A stretch of 64,000 nucleotides of DNA from Allolobophora icterica (lineage: Eukaryota > Annelida > Clitellata > Crassiclitellata > Lumbricidae). Shown in pieces: positions 43,226 through 55,035 of the stretch (its first letter is position 1; each line of letters starts with the position of its first letter). Where the stretch lies: contig OY744611.1 of NCBI GenBank assembly GCA_963556255.1, forward strand, positions 7,701,474 to 7,765,473, given 5' to 3'. The translations under genes and the position numbers were made by a program. A model generated the notes under the pieces. That model was not told where the DNA came from. It saw nothing but the letters and a program-made list of their open reading frames with translations, and ran no database searches.

Positions 43226-43407
43226 GCCAGATTTGCGGGAAAGGCAGGTTTTCGATTGAAACATATGTGTAAGATGAAGCAGTTAAGATCATTTTGGGGG
43301 GCGAAACTGCTATGTATGATATTTCTAGCGGGACATGTGTGAAGTCTGAACGTACAATTTATGGAAACTTAAAGTTTTAGGCTAAAATGTATGTGAAATT
43401 GTACCTC

Positions 43408-43824
43408 TTTTGGAAAATTTTGATGACGCATATGAGAGTTCTAACTGATAAAGTATGAAACATGGGGTTACAATTTGTGGAGAGTTAGCTAGAGGATCGA
43501 AACGTACAGCTCTTCTATAGACCTGCATTGTCCTGCAACTTTGCATATTTTCATTCTCAGGGTTTTTTCATTTGCATGCAAAATAACTAAATACTCAAAG
43601 ACACGAGTTGTAGGTTACAAGCTGAGTTATTTCACTAATACAGTTTCACAACTTCTATGTCGTGCCACCAAAGTTTCTCCCATACGCTCTTGCGACATAT
43701 GAAAATCCATGCTCGGTGTACAATTCGTTGCATCATGGAAAACACTCTATTCCCACAAATTGTAACCCCATGTTTCATACTTTATCAGTTAGAACTCTCA
43801 TATGCGTCATCAAAATTTTCCAAA
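43408..43824. repeat. 72-bp near-perfect inverted repeat around a 272-bp loop
   Basis: 43408-43480 (TTTGGAAAATTTTGATGACG ... TTACAATTTGTGG) is the inverse of 43753-43824. The loop has no gene. The right arm touches the 146-bp dispersed repeat. Confidence 0.9.
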
Positions 43825-43966
43825 TGATGGCAATTATCATTAATAATTTTACGTAAATGACCAGCATCTAAAACCAGCCAAATTGATTATGAAATTAAAA
43901 TAAGTTCGGGGGTACTGACGGGTTCGAGATTAAGGACCACAAGGTGACGGTTGCCGATTGCAGGAA
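43821..43966. repeat. 146-bp dispersed repeat, copy 2
   Basis: Differs from 16292-16437 at one position. It contains GGGTTCGAGATTAAGG, which loosely resembles a Pol III B box, but no A box is seen. Confidence 0.85.
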
Positions 43967-44002
43967 CCAAATGTATTTAAACACTTATTTGGTTAAAACT
44001 AG

Positions 44003-44290
44003 AGGGGTGCACGATAGCGTAGTGGTTAGCGCGCTAAGCTATCGATGGAGAGGTCGGGGGTTCGAATCCCCGTCCGGATAGAAATTTGATTCGATTTCTG
44101 CTCCTGCTGCACCCCTAGCCAGCTCAGCTATAATAAGCACACCGACTGAACACTGTCGGTGGGAAGATGAGACGGTGAGGGTGTGGGCTGGCCGCCTACC
44201 CTCATATGCCGAGTCTAAGAAACTGAGGTTGCTAACACTTACTACCCATGGCCGCGTCAGGGTTAGTTTAAGGGTCCTCTCTCTCTTCTT
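44003..44290 (+). mobile_element. tRNA-derived SINE
   Basis: The head has an A box TAGCGTAGTGG (44015-44025) and a B box GGTTCGAATCC (44059-44069) at tRNA-like spacing. A body without ORF follows (CAGCTCAGCTATAATAAGCA, GAGACGGTGAGGGTGTGGGC). The 3' limit is uncertain. It is not a functional tRNA: no acceptor-stem pairing or proper anticodon arm closes. Confidence 0.7.
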
Positions 44291-44639
44291 GCTTAAAACG
44301 CTTCCATATTATTAAGATGTCAAAATATGTTGTCCAAATAGCATGCTTGTAAGAATATAGCTTGTAATGCATATTAGAAAAATATTTTAAAATTAACTTA
44401 GATTTAATTATATTTCAAATAAGCCGCTAATTTTTGAATTTGTATTCAGCTAATGCGTAGAGTTGGCAAATACGTCGCGCTAGAGTCCAACTTTTAATAT
44501 ACATTAGATTATCTATATTAATAAAGCGAGAATTCTGTGTGTGTGCCTGTGTCTGTTTTGACCGGGCTTAACTTCTACAATTTTGCACCTTTTCACTCGA
44601 AACCTTCACTGCTGTGTCGGTCTCGGCATGGGACACCCA

Positions 44640-45165
44640 GTGGAGGGGTTCGCGTCCCCCGTTTTCACCGCTACCATGGTGAAAAACGGCCAAAACATCG
44701 CCCCAAGCGATAGGAAAATTACCGTCCCTCCAGCGACATCAGAAAAGCTAGAGCAAATGCAGAGGAATTTGTGGTAAGGTTGTGTAAAACAAATGACAAA
44801 GTCAAGATATGCAATGAGGCACGATATGTTATGTTCGGGGAAACTAAAAGACTGGTTCTCTTCACCATGCAGTGACATAATCAGGCAGCATATTAGACGT
44901 GCTCATTACCAAACTGTCATTTGGGAAAAGGCCTATCTTCCACACATTAATGCTCCGACACCAGCCTCATCAGTGTAGATGAAGAAGGTGTTCTCGTACC
45001 AGTGCGGTCTACAATTGGTCCGGTGCCCCAGTCGTGTCTAGAGTTTGTCTACTGTAAATCATGCAAAGTTGATACATGTAACACCAAGCGCTGCTGCTGT
45101 CGAAATGTGAACTTGCCATCTACACTTATGTGCATTTGCATTGACTGCAACAATGCTTGAAATAG
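44640..45165 (+). pseudogene. Decayed cysteine-rich (CXC-like) mobile-element or host gene remnant
   Basis: Shifting plus-strand frames read VVRLCKTNDKVKICNEARY near 44770, HIRRAHYQTVIWEKAYLPHI near 44890, and VPVRSTIGPVPQSCLEFVYC with CKSCKVDTCNTKRCCCRNVN near 45000-45110. The order (helical region, LPH...P, Cys-rich CXC-like end) resembles a family of invertebrate repeat-associated proteins with a C-terminal Cys cluster. I cannot name it. Several stops interrupt it. Confidence 0.4.
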
Positions 45166-45339
45166 CTTTAGTGAAGTCATGAAAGACGAATATTGTGTAC
45201 CTAATGTATAAAATGGTCAAACAGCAATCACAGGCTACTAAAAATGTCATGTAAATAATGATGGTTAAACTGTAATAACATCAGTGAATGATATCGATTG
45301 TTACTTCCTTTGTATGCTTTGACCAAGAAAACACTACTC

Positions 45340-45900
45340 CAGACTGACCGCCATTTTGTCCGCCATTTTGTTTTATAACCATTTGAAGATAATTGGCCGC
45401 CATTTTGTAAGCCATTTTGTCCGCCATTTTGTTTTCTGGCAGTGCTACATACTTGTCTTTAGTTCAATCGCATTCCTTGACCTCGGAAACGTTAACTTAG
45501 ACTCTAAGATCATGTTTCCATCACATACATAGCTTTACTTATAGCCATTTGAAGATATTTGGCCGCCATTTTGTTTTCTGACAGTGCTACATATTTGTCT
45601 TTAGTTACATCGCATTCCTTGACCCCGAAAACGTTAACTTAGACTAAAAATCATGTTTCCATCACATACATGGCTTTACTTATAGCCATTTCAAGATATT
45701 TTGTCGCCATTTTGTCCGCCATTTTGTTTCTGGCAGGGCTACATATTTGTCTTTAGTTCCATCGCATTCCTTGACCCCGAAAATGTTAATTTAGACTCTA
45801 AGATCATGTTTCCATCCCATACATGACTTTACTTATAGCCATATGAAGATAGTGGCCGCCATTTTGGCCGCCATCTTGTTTTCCCATGCAACCGCTAAAA
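45340..45900. repeat. About 160-bp tandem repeat rich in CGCCATTTTG
   Basis: The unit contains GGCCGCCATTTTG, then GCAGTGCTACATATTTGTCT, CATCGCATTCCTTGACC, GTTAACTTAGACT and AGCCATTTGAAGATA. Three full units and a partial one are present. The inverse CAAAATGGCGGC resembles the YY1 site; this may be coincidence. Confidence 0.85.
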
Positions 45901-46169
45901 ATCCAGCTTGCTAACCGCGATTTTCGTTTTCAGCAGGGTCAAATTAGTCTAGAAACGCCGGTTAGCAAATTGTTACATGATTTGCTTCTAACAATGTCAT
46001 TTTGAGATTCCAAGCCTAGTCTATTTTGCACTCAACAGCTTGTGAACGATAGTTCGTCTGCGTAACTTCAGGGATTCAGCGGTCGTTTTAACTTATCGTT
46101 GGCATCGCTTTCAGTAAAATACATGTGTTTATATGACACCAATAACAAAAGTATGCATTATATATATAT

Positions 46170-47185
46170 TCCACTACCGTGGCACTACGGCGGCTATTAC
46201 AGCGCTACTTACAGATCTCATGGAACTACTTCGAGAACACCAATACGTCCACCTCATTGCGCTCGAATTTACGAAGGCTTTCGACATGGTGCGACATGCC
46301 AGCCTAGCTGAACTATTAGCGTAACTGCCCACAGCCCATACCAGACTCAATATACAATTGGGAAATTGAATTCCTCAAATATAGGCAACATGCGACAAAA
46401 TTTAATGAATCCACATCGCCCCTATTAAAAATAAACGCAAGTATTGTACAGGGATCGGTTACAGGGCCAGTATATTTCATTACAATAATCTCTAAACTGA
46501 AACCGGTTAACCTATGCAGCACAATGTTAAAATACGCTGATGACAGTTACTTGATGTTACCTGCATCAAAAACCAACACAGTTATGGAAGAACTAAACCA
46601 TGTGGATAATTGGGCTGAATAGTGTAACCTACAATTAAACCAAAATAAGACACAAGAGATGTTAATAAGATCCAGAAGGGGTGGCTGTTCACGGGAAGGT
46701 ATACCTGTCATACCAGTTGGGTATCTCTAGAGTGGAAGAAATGAGGGTCTTGGGTTTTACGATTACGATTACTGAAACACTTTCTCTTGTAAAACACATC
46801 GACCGCGTCTATGCACTACTGGTGCTGAAAGCCCACGGTCTTAAAGGCCCAAAAGTCTTTGATGTTACAAGGGCGACGACAGTGGCATACATGCTGTATG
46901 CAAGCCCTGCGTGGGGGGATTTGCATCCTAGCACGATAAAAATAAACTCCAAGCCATTATAAACAACCCTGGTCATGTACATCGCAAACTGCTCCCACCC
47001 AAGAAACCTAAAAAATGTTTCTCCTACCTCGGTCTCACGATAGAGTGCTTACTCCACTGGACAATAACATGAGGAAAAATTTCATTGGTAGAATGCTATA
47101 TTCATATTGATTGTGATGCTGTTGTTTTTTAGCTGTATTATTTCATGCCTGTACACTGGAGTGCTAATCTCCTGCAACCGGTTGA
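46170..47185 (+). pseudogene. CR1-like LINE 3' half, decayed RT
   Basis: Shifting frames give LLREHQYVHLIALEFTKAFD (RT box 2), INASIVQGSVTGPVYFII (the PQGS box, here VQGS), TMLKYADDSYLMLPA (YADD catalytic loop), then DNWAE, stop, CNLQLNQNKTQ. The frame continues to about 47065 (DNNMRKNFIGRMLYSY-like end). The 3' end carries GGTTGAATAAAG near 47180. Stops and shifts make it inactive. Confidence 0.75.
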
Positions 47186-47199
47186 ATAAAGAAAATTCT

Positions 47200-47890
47200 G
47201 TAGCGAGAATAGACGGGTAAGCTACATTTATTAGGCGCCATAGAAGTAAGGGTAACTGAGTACATTGGACATGCTATTGCGAATTGAAGAGGTTAATGGG
47301 TGCTCTGGGGACTTGTGCCTCAGTGAGGCCTAGTGCCTCCTCTGGGCCTGGGTCTGATGCCCCGCTGGGGCCTCGTGCCTCAGTGAGGCATCGTGCCTCT
47401 GTAAGGGTATAAAAGGGGTCTCTTTTTGCCAACGAAAGAAGAGAGGAACAGGACGAAAAGATAGAGTAGCAGAGCTCTTCTCCGTCACCTGGGCATTCTG
47501 GGTCTTAAAATATAGATTAAGTGACGAAGTTATCGGCCGCCGAATATTGTAGGCCTAAATGCGAATTGTGTAAGTGATAATTTCTGTGGATTTATACGGA
47601 CTATTCATTCCTAAATAAGAAATGTCTTTGTTTCACAATCGCATTGGAGTATTGAGTTATACGTGGATTTTGGTTTCAATAAGAAAATCGTCTTCAAATC
47701 GTTATTTGGTCTTTTCAATTGTTGAGTCCATCGTTGGATTTATTACTTGCAAGCCCTTCGAGAAACCCGGAGGCCTTATTCACGTACGCGCCCACAACCA
47801 GGCCTTTGACGTAGCAGTCCAACCACCGGGCCCCCGAGAAAGCAGAAGAGAGAAAGAGTTTTTCGCCACAATACTTACTTAGTTATTTAC
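47200..47890. other. Possible LTR/promoter-like segment
   Basis: TGTAGCGAGAATAGACGGG at 47200 begins a stretch with short palindromic GCCTCAGTGAGGC motifs (47320-47400). A good TATA context, GGGTATAAAAGGGG (47405-47418), follows. This looks like an LTR promoter, but no second LTR or LTR-element protein was found. The frame 47622-47882 is not recognised. Confidence 0.25.
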
Positions 47891-48650
47891 TATGCAAGGA
47901 AGATAAGCCAGTTCTCGATTCACCGAAAGCATTTACCTTGCTGAAGAATACGGTCAATCTACGCCGGCAGACAGGAGGACACCATAGGAGCCAGACATTA
48001 TCGACCACTTCGCCGCATTGGAGATATAGATCTAAAGAACACCCTGCTATTCAGCTTCATGATGGGAATCCGGGTGGCGCTGAGGCAGCCCTTCATGCGA
48101 CATAACATTGCCTGGTAGAGCAAAATGTTTCCAACGCCTTCAGTAAGCTTACTTTCGCTGAGATTTGTTTGTAGAGACAGTGCCTATTCCAGCCGTCCGC
48201 TGCTTCTGTATGAATTCAACATAATACGATCGGTGGGGGACCAGATAAGGCGATCCTCTTGACCTCTAGGGTTCCGTCTCGCACGACACTCAGTTGAAGT
48301 CAGACACTCAAGTTAAAGTCAGACCTACGTTACTGCCTGCCCGGATGACCTGACGTTGGATGGTAGCAAGGATAATGCTCACATACGTTTATCTGATTGG
48401 TCAGCATCAAGGACATGGGATTGCTACTGAATCGCAGTCAATGTGAGACTGCCTGCCGCATTATGCAGATGTCCAGGACTGACTAACTACTCTGACTGAC
48501 TGACTAAAAGTTGGCGGAGTGTATGTGGCCTAATTCCACCCAACAATTCTTAATTTTTTTAAATATAATCTTCTTTCAGACTGATTAGGACACATTAGTT
48601 CCAATTGACTGTGTGAAGGAATCCAAAGTGTTCATGTAAAGTCGACGTCA
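47891..48650. other. No recognisable gene
   Basis: Mixed sequence with stops in all frames. ACTCAGTTGAAGTCAGAC and a near copy lie at 48289-48325. Confidence 0.4.
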
Positions 48651-48749
48651 AGGGCCTTGACCACCGAAAGATGCCGTCAACACTGTTTACTAATGTCATT
48701 GCTACCCCGAGTACTATTACTTCTACTTTATCTGGGACTCTAGTTTCTT

Positions 48750-49215
48750 ACATCCTGAAATTCTGCAACCGCTCCTTAATCAATATCTGCGCTAGCTATT
48801 TGGGACGAACTCCCAAAAGATCTCCCCTTCTAGTCTGTCAATCTCACCACCCCTTCATTTGCCCTTTCTCCTGCTTTCCACTCACGGCTAAAAACTGAAC
48901 TCCTCAAGCATCTCCAAAAAGCATCTTCAAAAAGCATATTCAAAACACCTCGACAACAAAGATCGCCATAGTTCACAAAACTGCGTATCAACCAATGCAC
49001 AAAATACTCTATAAAAACACATAACTGAAATGTATCAAGGACAGGTCTAACAGTCAACATATCCTGATTCTACTTCTGTACAACCGAATGACAACTACCA
49101 CCACCAACGATTTCCACCGCAGCACCACGCTGTCTCTTTGGCTTGACCTCAACAGGGCCTGACCTGGCATCGGAATAGACCAAACTTCAGGCCTACTTGA
49201 CCTGAAGTCTACTGA
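48750..49215 (+). pseudogene. CR1-like LINE RT tail
   Basis: The segment encodes a WDELPKDLP-like block near 48800 and FHSRLKTELLKHLQKA near 48880, the usual last region of CR1/L2 RT proteins. The rest is decayed. Confidence 0.5.
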
Positions 49216-49639
49216 CTTCAGTTTATATATAGCGCGGGTAAATAGGATGGTCTCCTTGACACTCTTTTGTATGGCACTAAGAAAATGTCTTTGCTTTACA
49301 TTACAATATTACATGTTCGCTTGGATAAGAATTTCTGCACAAATCATCACAGCAAGCCAAAACACAAATTTTTATTAAGCTGCAATGACCATTATCATCA
49401 TTATGTTAAAATATTGGAAGTACACATTATGCACATTTCAAAAACAATCCTCTCCACTCCTTGGATCGGCTTGACGTCTTTTTCCCCCAGTATAGAAACG
49501 TCATGGCTCAACATCGTGTGTTTACCGCATTGATCTTGTGCTCTAGAATGACCTGTTCCCCGCGACTAGTTTTACGATCCTGACATGAGTCTTGCTGCCT
49601 CTATCTACTGTCTCAAATATTTTCCATTCTTTCGGGTTC

Positions 49640-49720
49640 CTAGCATTTGGAGCGCCTCTGATTAGGTCGTACTGAGAGTGGCGCTTTATAAATCCCTAAA
49701 TACAATATAATACAATAAAA
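49640..49720 (+). mobile_element. LINE 3' tail shared with the SINE
   Basis: GGAGCGCCTCTGA, then GTGGCGCTTTATAAAT and an AATAC repeat. Same design as the tails at 56795 and 60570. Confidence 0.6.
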
Positions 49721-51069
49721 TAATTTGCCACTATAAATGTCACATTGAAAGACTGAAGATTGACCCTTCATCAGCTCATCGATGATGTGCTAGTTCTGCA
49801 GCTGAAGGGCTTTCATCTCATATTTCAGTTCCACGGTCAGGGACCTTAGGGTGATTAGCTTTTTCCCCGACAAGAAACATCAAGAAACACATTTGTAGTT
49901 ATTCAAATCAAAAAGTCTTACGAAAACATGAATCATAAACGAACATGCCCTATAATCAAAGAAATAATAATTATTATTGCGCAGCTTTCTCAACCTGCTG
50001 TGCCGAAAGATTATTATGGATGACCAAGCCTGCATTGTTTCACCATTCATTGCAGTAATATTGACCTAACCAAGTCAGGTATAATTTATAGATGACCAGC
50101 ATTTGTGGTAAACACAACTTTTGATTAAGCTTACTGTCATCATCTGTTACTCAGGTTAAGTGCAGCTGAATTATATTTAAATTGCTTAAGTGCCCAGATT
50201 TATGTAGGCCATCAAAAATGCACATAGTGCCCACCACCCTCTAGTTCAATGAAATTGTGTGATCTTGGCGTTCTCAGCAGACTTCTAGCATCAGTGGGGA
50301 GATCGGGGTGGAGTGACTGTAATATTTTCAATAAACCCTTAAGTAACTGCAACCAGAGGTATACCAAATTGTGTTACCTACTGAAATAACTGAGATATCA
50401 AATTTTCATCAGTAGGCCTACTGATATCGTCATCTTCTAAACCTGATTCAAACGGTGATTATTCAATTTCAAACTTATCAGTGGGTGAAACTATTTCACT
50501 ACTGAAGATTTCAAAATCCTCAGTTGTTAATCATTTTCAATGTTACTCCACCACACTACCCACGTCATTTGATTTATCAGAACACTCGTTACCATGTAGA
50601 AATGATGCAACTTTCTCTATGATTCTACTGTGCAATGTCCAATAAGTTTTTGCTACCTTATTCTAAGTTTTCCTGGCAGACTTTGATGTGTCTTGGTTGT
50701 CCATTATATGCAACGTAATTGATCTGTAAAAATTTAAAATTTTAATGCACAATGCGGAAAGAAGACTGAAATAAGAAGGTAATGTCAGAATGCACGAGTT
50801 CTGTTCGCCTTCCGTCAGGGAAAACACATGTTGCATAATCATTTAACAAATGAAATAGTTCTTAATAGGCCTACTTATAAAATTTATATAAAAATCTGTA
50901 TAATAATAATCTTAATTAGGTATGAGGGCATTGTACCCAATTACATTTAAGTGTGGGAAGAATTCATAAACAATTAAGCACGTGTATGCAGGATGGCCAA
51001 CAGATCTACCTGTCTATCCGATATGCGATTGGTAATTGTCTGGGAATATATTACACAAGGATATGCAAC
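49721..51069. other. No gene
   Basis: AT-rich intergenic DNA without frames or clear repeats. Confidence 0.5.
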
Positions 51070-51077
51070 CTACATAG

Positions 51078-53460
51078 TAGGGTGCATCGATGATAATGGG
51101 AGAAAAAATTTTTGTCTCATTTTTATTTCTAATAGTGCAAAGTAGTTGCCATTTGATGTCAGAAGTATTCTGGTGCAATTTCATCAATCTAGCACATGAC
51201 CTTGAGGTGCCCCAACGACCTTGAAGTTTTGATATTAGACACACAATATTTGCCCATGTTGTCCAAGGAGTAAGTCCAGAAAAACAAGCTTCTACAGTAT
51301 GAATCTGATGACAAGTAGAATGCAATATTGGTAAAACATATTAGGTATATTACTCCATCATTATGTCCATTACACCAATGATGAAACAGTGAGTTGAGTC
51401 TAAACTACAGTAACGGTAAACTACAGTAGTAGCCTTATCCCATTAATGCAAGTAGGCCTAAGGAGTCAGGCTACGCGATACCCTTTCTTAGTGTTAAATG
51501 TCGGCATTATTCGCCTGGATTCCAATCTTGTTCTTATGAAACCGTTCCTAGCTTTGATGTCGCAGACTGCAACTGCAAGCCTCAGTCCCAACTTTAACAT
51601 AACGCTCCACTGTCTATGAGTGGTATGGGAATCTAGGAAAGTCGAACTTTTGTGCTGGGTGCGTCGATACAAATTGCATCATTTCTTCATCAGATACCTC
51701 CAATGTTAGTGGTGTTCTGCTACGCATATTTGCCAGAAAATGAGTTCGGTTCATCAGTGGCATCAAACAGGAAGAACGAATTTCAAATTCCAGACCGTAC
51801 AGTTTCCTAGCTTTGAGGATATGACGCATTCCCAGCTTTCACATTTTCTTACGGTCGTCAGGTAACATGGAGCAAAAAACGGTCCTCGTGCTTTCTCTGG
51901 ACCAATTGGCAATGGTTTATTAACGTGTAAACAGTTACCCGTAGTGTTCTTTGATAAAATTGAATCGGATTTTCCACCTGCAACTTTAACTGACCTCAGT
52001 AGTGACCGGCAGTATTGTGGGACATTAGTAATGCGGTCGTTAGAGGCCAGTGCTTGTTGAATTAATCTAGAAAAAGACCACGAAACATTGAATCACTTGC
52101 GGTGGTTGACAACTGCAATAGAATATTGCAATTGTACATTGGCAGTTGCAAACCATCAGTAGAGCTTCAAATGCTGGCGATATATGTGGTGATAGTATAT
52201 GCTCTGATGTGGTTAACAATTTTGCAAGGCTGATCTAGTCGTGGGTGATATGTCCGACGTCAGTCGATCCTAGTTCCTTCATTCACCAACGATAAGTTTT
52301 CCTCGGTAACAGCTCACCTGTAGTAATCTTACTTCCTTCCTTGACATTATGTACTATAGAGTTTTATCTTTTCGAAATTCAAAAATAAACCGAGTAAGTT
52401 TTAAATCACCTACGTTGTTCAAGTCTTCCAGCTCGTAACGTTAATTTCATCGTTCACGTCTAACTTTATTTTGGTCGATTACATTTGACAAATTAGCATC
52501 ACATATAGGCCTAACACCGAAATCCTGCAGCACGGATGGTGTTATCTCAGCAGCTGCTCTATCTGGAACACCATAACGATCACAGGCTTAAGTTAAATGT
52601 TGGTAGTCTACTTCGAAAGTATCTTGACTACAACGTTCGATGCAGGTTCATCACAAGTTGATTACTACTAAATTGAAGAGTGTGATCTTTAGTTTCATCT
52701 TCTGGTCGATTACAAGGGTTAGTGTTTGATCTGCTGGTATCGAAACTAGATTCCGAATCGTCCACTGAGTCATCATTAACATCCATGACCTTCTCACCAC
52801 ACAATGACGCAATATATTTCGACTCGTTGAACTTGCTTAACTTTTCTTTTCTGCTTGTTAACAAGCTTATTTGTTGCAAGTTTGTTGACATTGCTGATAA
52901 ACATCAATCTTACTGTTCTCTGGTCAGTTAGAAACTCCTGCTCATCTTTAGGAACTCGAATGGATTGCTACCTACCAGTGGCGGCGATCTTGTTTGACAG
53001 GTGGGGGATACTTTGAAATGATCTGCTCAAAAAAGAGTTTTGAACTGATCTGGCTAAAAAAGAGGAAAACAATTTTCCCGCTCACGCACGATAACTTTTT
53101 TACCTTTTTTCGTGTTTCTTCAAAATTGGGGAGGGGGGACAAATGTATGGTGTGCCCCCCACTGTTAAAGGTGGGGTCTTGTCCCCTCGATCCTCCCGGG
53201 ATCGCCGCCCATGCTACCTACCTACTAAAAGATCAACAGAACTCTTTTAAGCTATGCATAAATTAGTTTGCCCTACAACAAATTACGTTAAATGCAGTGC
53301 TCCGGAGCCTTCAAATCATGAACATTTGAGGGTCCTTGGGGCACCTCAAGAACTTATCCAAAAAATTCAAAATTTGCATGCTAACTAAGCAGTATAAAAG
53401 GCAACTATCGGTAACTATTAGAATATTCTTTTCAAAAAAAATGTTTTTCGATGCACCCTA
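51078..53460 (-). mobile_element. DNA transposon, 13-bp TIR TAGGGTGCATCGA, TSD CTACATAG
   Basis: TAGGGTGCATCGA starts at 51078 and its inverse ends at 53460. CTACATAG is duplicated at 51070-51077 and 53461-53468. Beyond it, about 36 bp on each side are inverted (51041-51077 against 53594-53630), so it lies in one arm of a larger inverted pair. Reverse frames (51466-51829) contain THPAQKFDFPRFPYHS, RNGFIRTRLESRRIMPTFN and KARKLYGLEFEIRS, a decayed transposase-like protein I cannot place with certainty. The 8-bp duplication fits hAT or P-type elements. Confidence 0.8.
52976..53213. mobile_element. MITE nested in the transposon, TSD CTACCTAC
   Basis: CAGTGGCGGCGATC and GATCGCCGCCCATG form the ends. 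CTACCTAC lies at 52968-52975 and 53214-53221. It has no coding capacity; the ends look hAT-like. Confidence 0.8.
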
Positions 53461-53483
53461 CTACATAGCCTAAAGAACGATTG

Positions 53484-53492
53484 TTTATACCT

Positions 53493-53542
<50 letters not shown>

Positions 53543-53660
53543 AGGTGTAATCAATCGTTATATATATATAAGGTCTAATCAATCGTTCTTTAGGCTATGT
53601 AGGTTGCATATCCTTGTGTAATATATTCCCTTGTATGTGTATATATATATATATGGGTAT
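53484..53660. repeat. AT/GTAT dinucleotide runs and palindrome
   Basis: TATATATATATATGTATATA-type runs with CTTATATATATA and its inverse TATATATATAAGG. Confidence 0.8.
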
Positions 53661-53669
53661 ACATCAATA

Positions 53670-53785
53670 AGGTCGCGCACATAAGGTCGCGCACAAAAGG
53701 TCGCGCACAAAAGGTCGCGACACAAAAGATCGCAGCGTCATAAGATCGCAGGGTAATAAGATCGCAACACAAAAGATCGCAGGGT
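53670..53785. repeat. Short tandem repeats AAAAGGTCGCGCACA / AAAAGATCGCAG
   Basis: About 8 variable units in a row. Confidence 0.8.
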
Positions 53786-53884
53786 AATTAAACGGTAATA
53801 CTGCAAACGGCGGTCCCAAATTATAAAATCGGTATGTATTCACATATGTACGTATGTATGTATGTACATGTGTATATATGTATG

Positions 53885-54375
53885 CAGTGATGGGGAAAAT
53901 ACTTTTAAAAAGTATTTTGAGTACGAGTATAAATACTTGCTCACAAAAGTATTTAAAATACAAGTTTAAAATACGGTATCATACAAGTATTTTAAATACA
54001 AGTATAAAATACTTGCCTGGAAAAAGTATTCTAAATACTAAGTACGAGTACTTCAGGCCAAAGTTTATCACAAATGATCAAGTCATATAAAAATGAGACT
54101 GAAATTCTTAATATAGAATATTGAACACTAGCAAAACGTTTGTCCAGTTCTGCCGTCATATCGCACTTAGGCATTGGCCTTGATTATCAGTAGTTGCTCA
54201 AACTGCTTGTCATTTAAGCGATCACGTCTTGGCAATGAAATTAGAGATCCTTTGGAGAACAACCTATCACCAAAGGCATACAAGTCTCTAAAAGCTGGTT
54301 TCTCAACAGTGCATATTGGTCTAACTTCTTCAACAATATAGTTCATGATTAGCTTTAAAATACTTCCCATCACTG
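53885..54375 (-). mobile_element. Internally deleted hAT element nested in the TIR element
   Basis: Ends CAGTGATGGGGAAAATACTT and AAAATACTTCCCATCACTG, with TATGTATG on both sides (inside a TATG run, so only weak evidence). The reverse frame 54167-54370 fuses an N-terminal hAT piece (VEEVRPICTVEKPAFRDLY) to the end of the dimerisation region (RLFSKGSLISLPRRDRLND, then QFEQLLIIKANA), so the catalytic core is missing. Confidence 0.75.
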
Positions 54376-54493
54376 TATGTATGTATGTACATGTGTATAT
54401 ATATGTATGTATGTACATGTGTATATATGTATGTATGTGTGTATGTATGTATGTACATGTGTATATATGTATATATGTATGTATGTACATGTG

Positions 54494-54527
<34 letters not shown>

Positions 54528-54885
54528 TGTATGTATGTATGTACATGTGTATATATGTATGTATGTGTGTATGTATGTATGTACATGTGCATATATGTAT
54601 ATATGTATGCATGTATGTATGCATGCATGCCAGTATATATGCAAGTATGTTTGTATGTATGCATGTGTTTGTATATATGTATGCTTGCATGTATGTATGT
54701 GTTTGTATATATATATGGATGCATGTATGTACGTGTTTGTATGTATGCATGTATATCTGCATGTATGTATGTCTGCATGTATGTGTGTATGCATGTATGT
54801 GTGTGTATATATGTATGTGCATACATACATACATGCATACATACATACATACATACATACATACATACATACATACATACATACA

Positions 54886-54918
<33 letters not shown>
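54376..54918. repeat. GTAT/CATA microsatellite, strand-switching
   Basis: (GTAT)n and variants up to about 54822, then (ACAT)n of opposite sense to 54918. It can form a hairpin. Long Tyr/Met/Val/Cys and Tyr/Ile/His/Thr frames here are artefacts. Confidence 0.95.
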
Positions 54919-54919
<1 letters not shown>

Positions 54920-55035
54920 CACACATACATTTCTTGTCTTTATATTAAATTCCTATGTGAACCCATTACTACAAACCGATTTATTTCATTTTATAATTTG
55001 GGACCGCCGTTTGCAGTATTACCAATTAAACTAAA

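Larger units (their letters stand above)
53794..55023. mobile_element. TIR element (36-bp ends), TSD AATTAAAC
   Basis: GGTAATACTGCAAACGGCGG and the following 16 bases are inverted exactly at 54988-55023. AATTAAAC stands at 53786-53793 and 55024-55031. The interior is a GTAT/CATA microsatellite and an inserted, deleted hAT element. It has no transposase of its own. Confidence 0.85.

Noticed and set aside
42824..43264. Reverse frame of 146 codons rich in Ser, Arg, Leu
   Set aside because: Generated by the GC-rich minisatellite, with no independent coding signal.
44015..44075. Functional tRNA gene
   Set aside because: A and B boxes are good but the acceptor and anticodon stems do not pair; a SINE body follows.
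47622..47882. 86-codon plus-strand frame
   Set aside because: No recognisable domain and no support from context; chance length.
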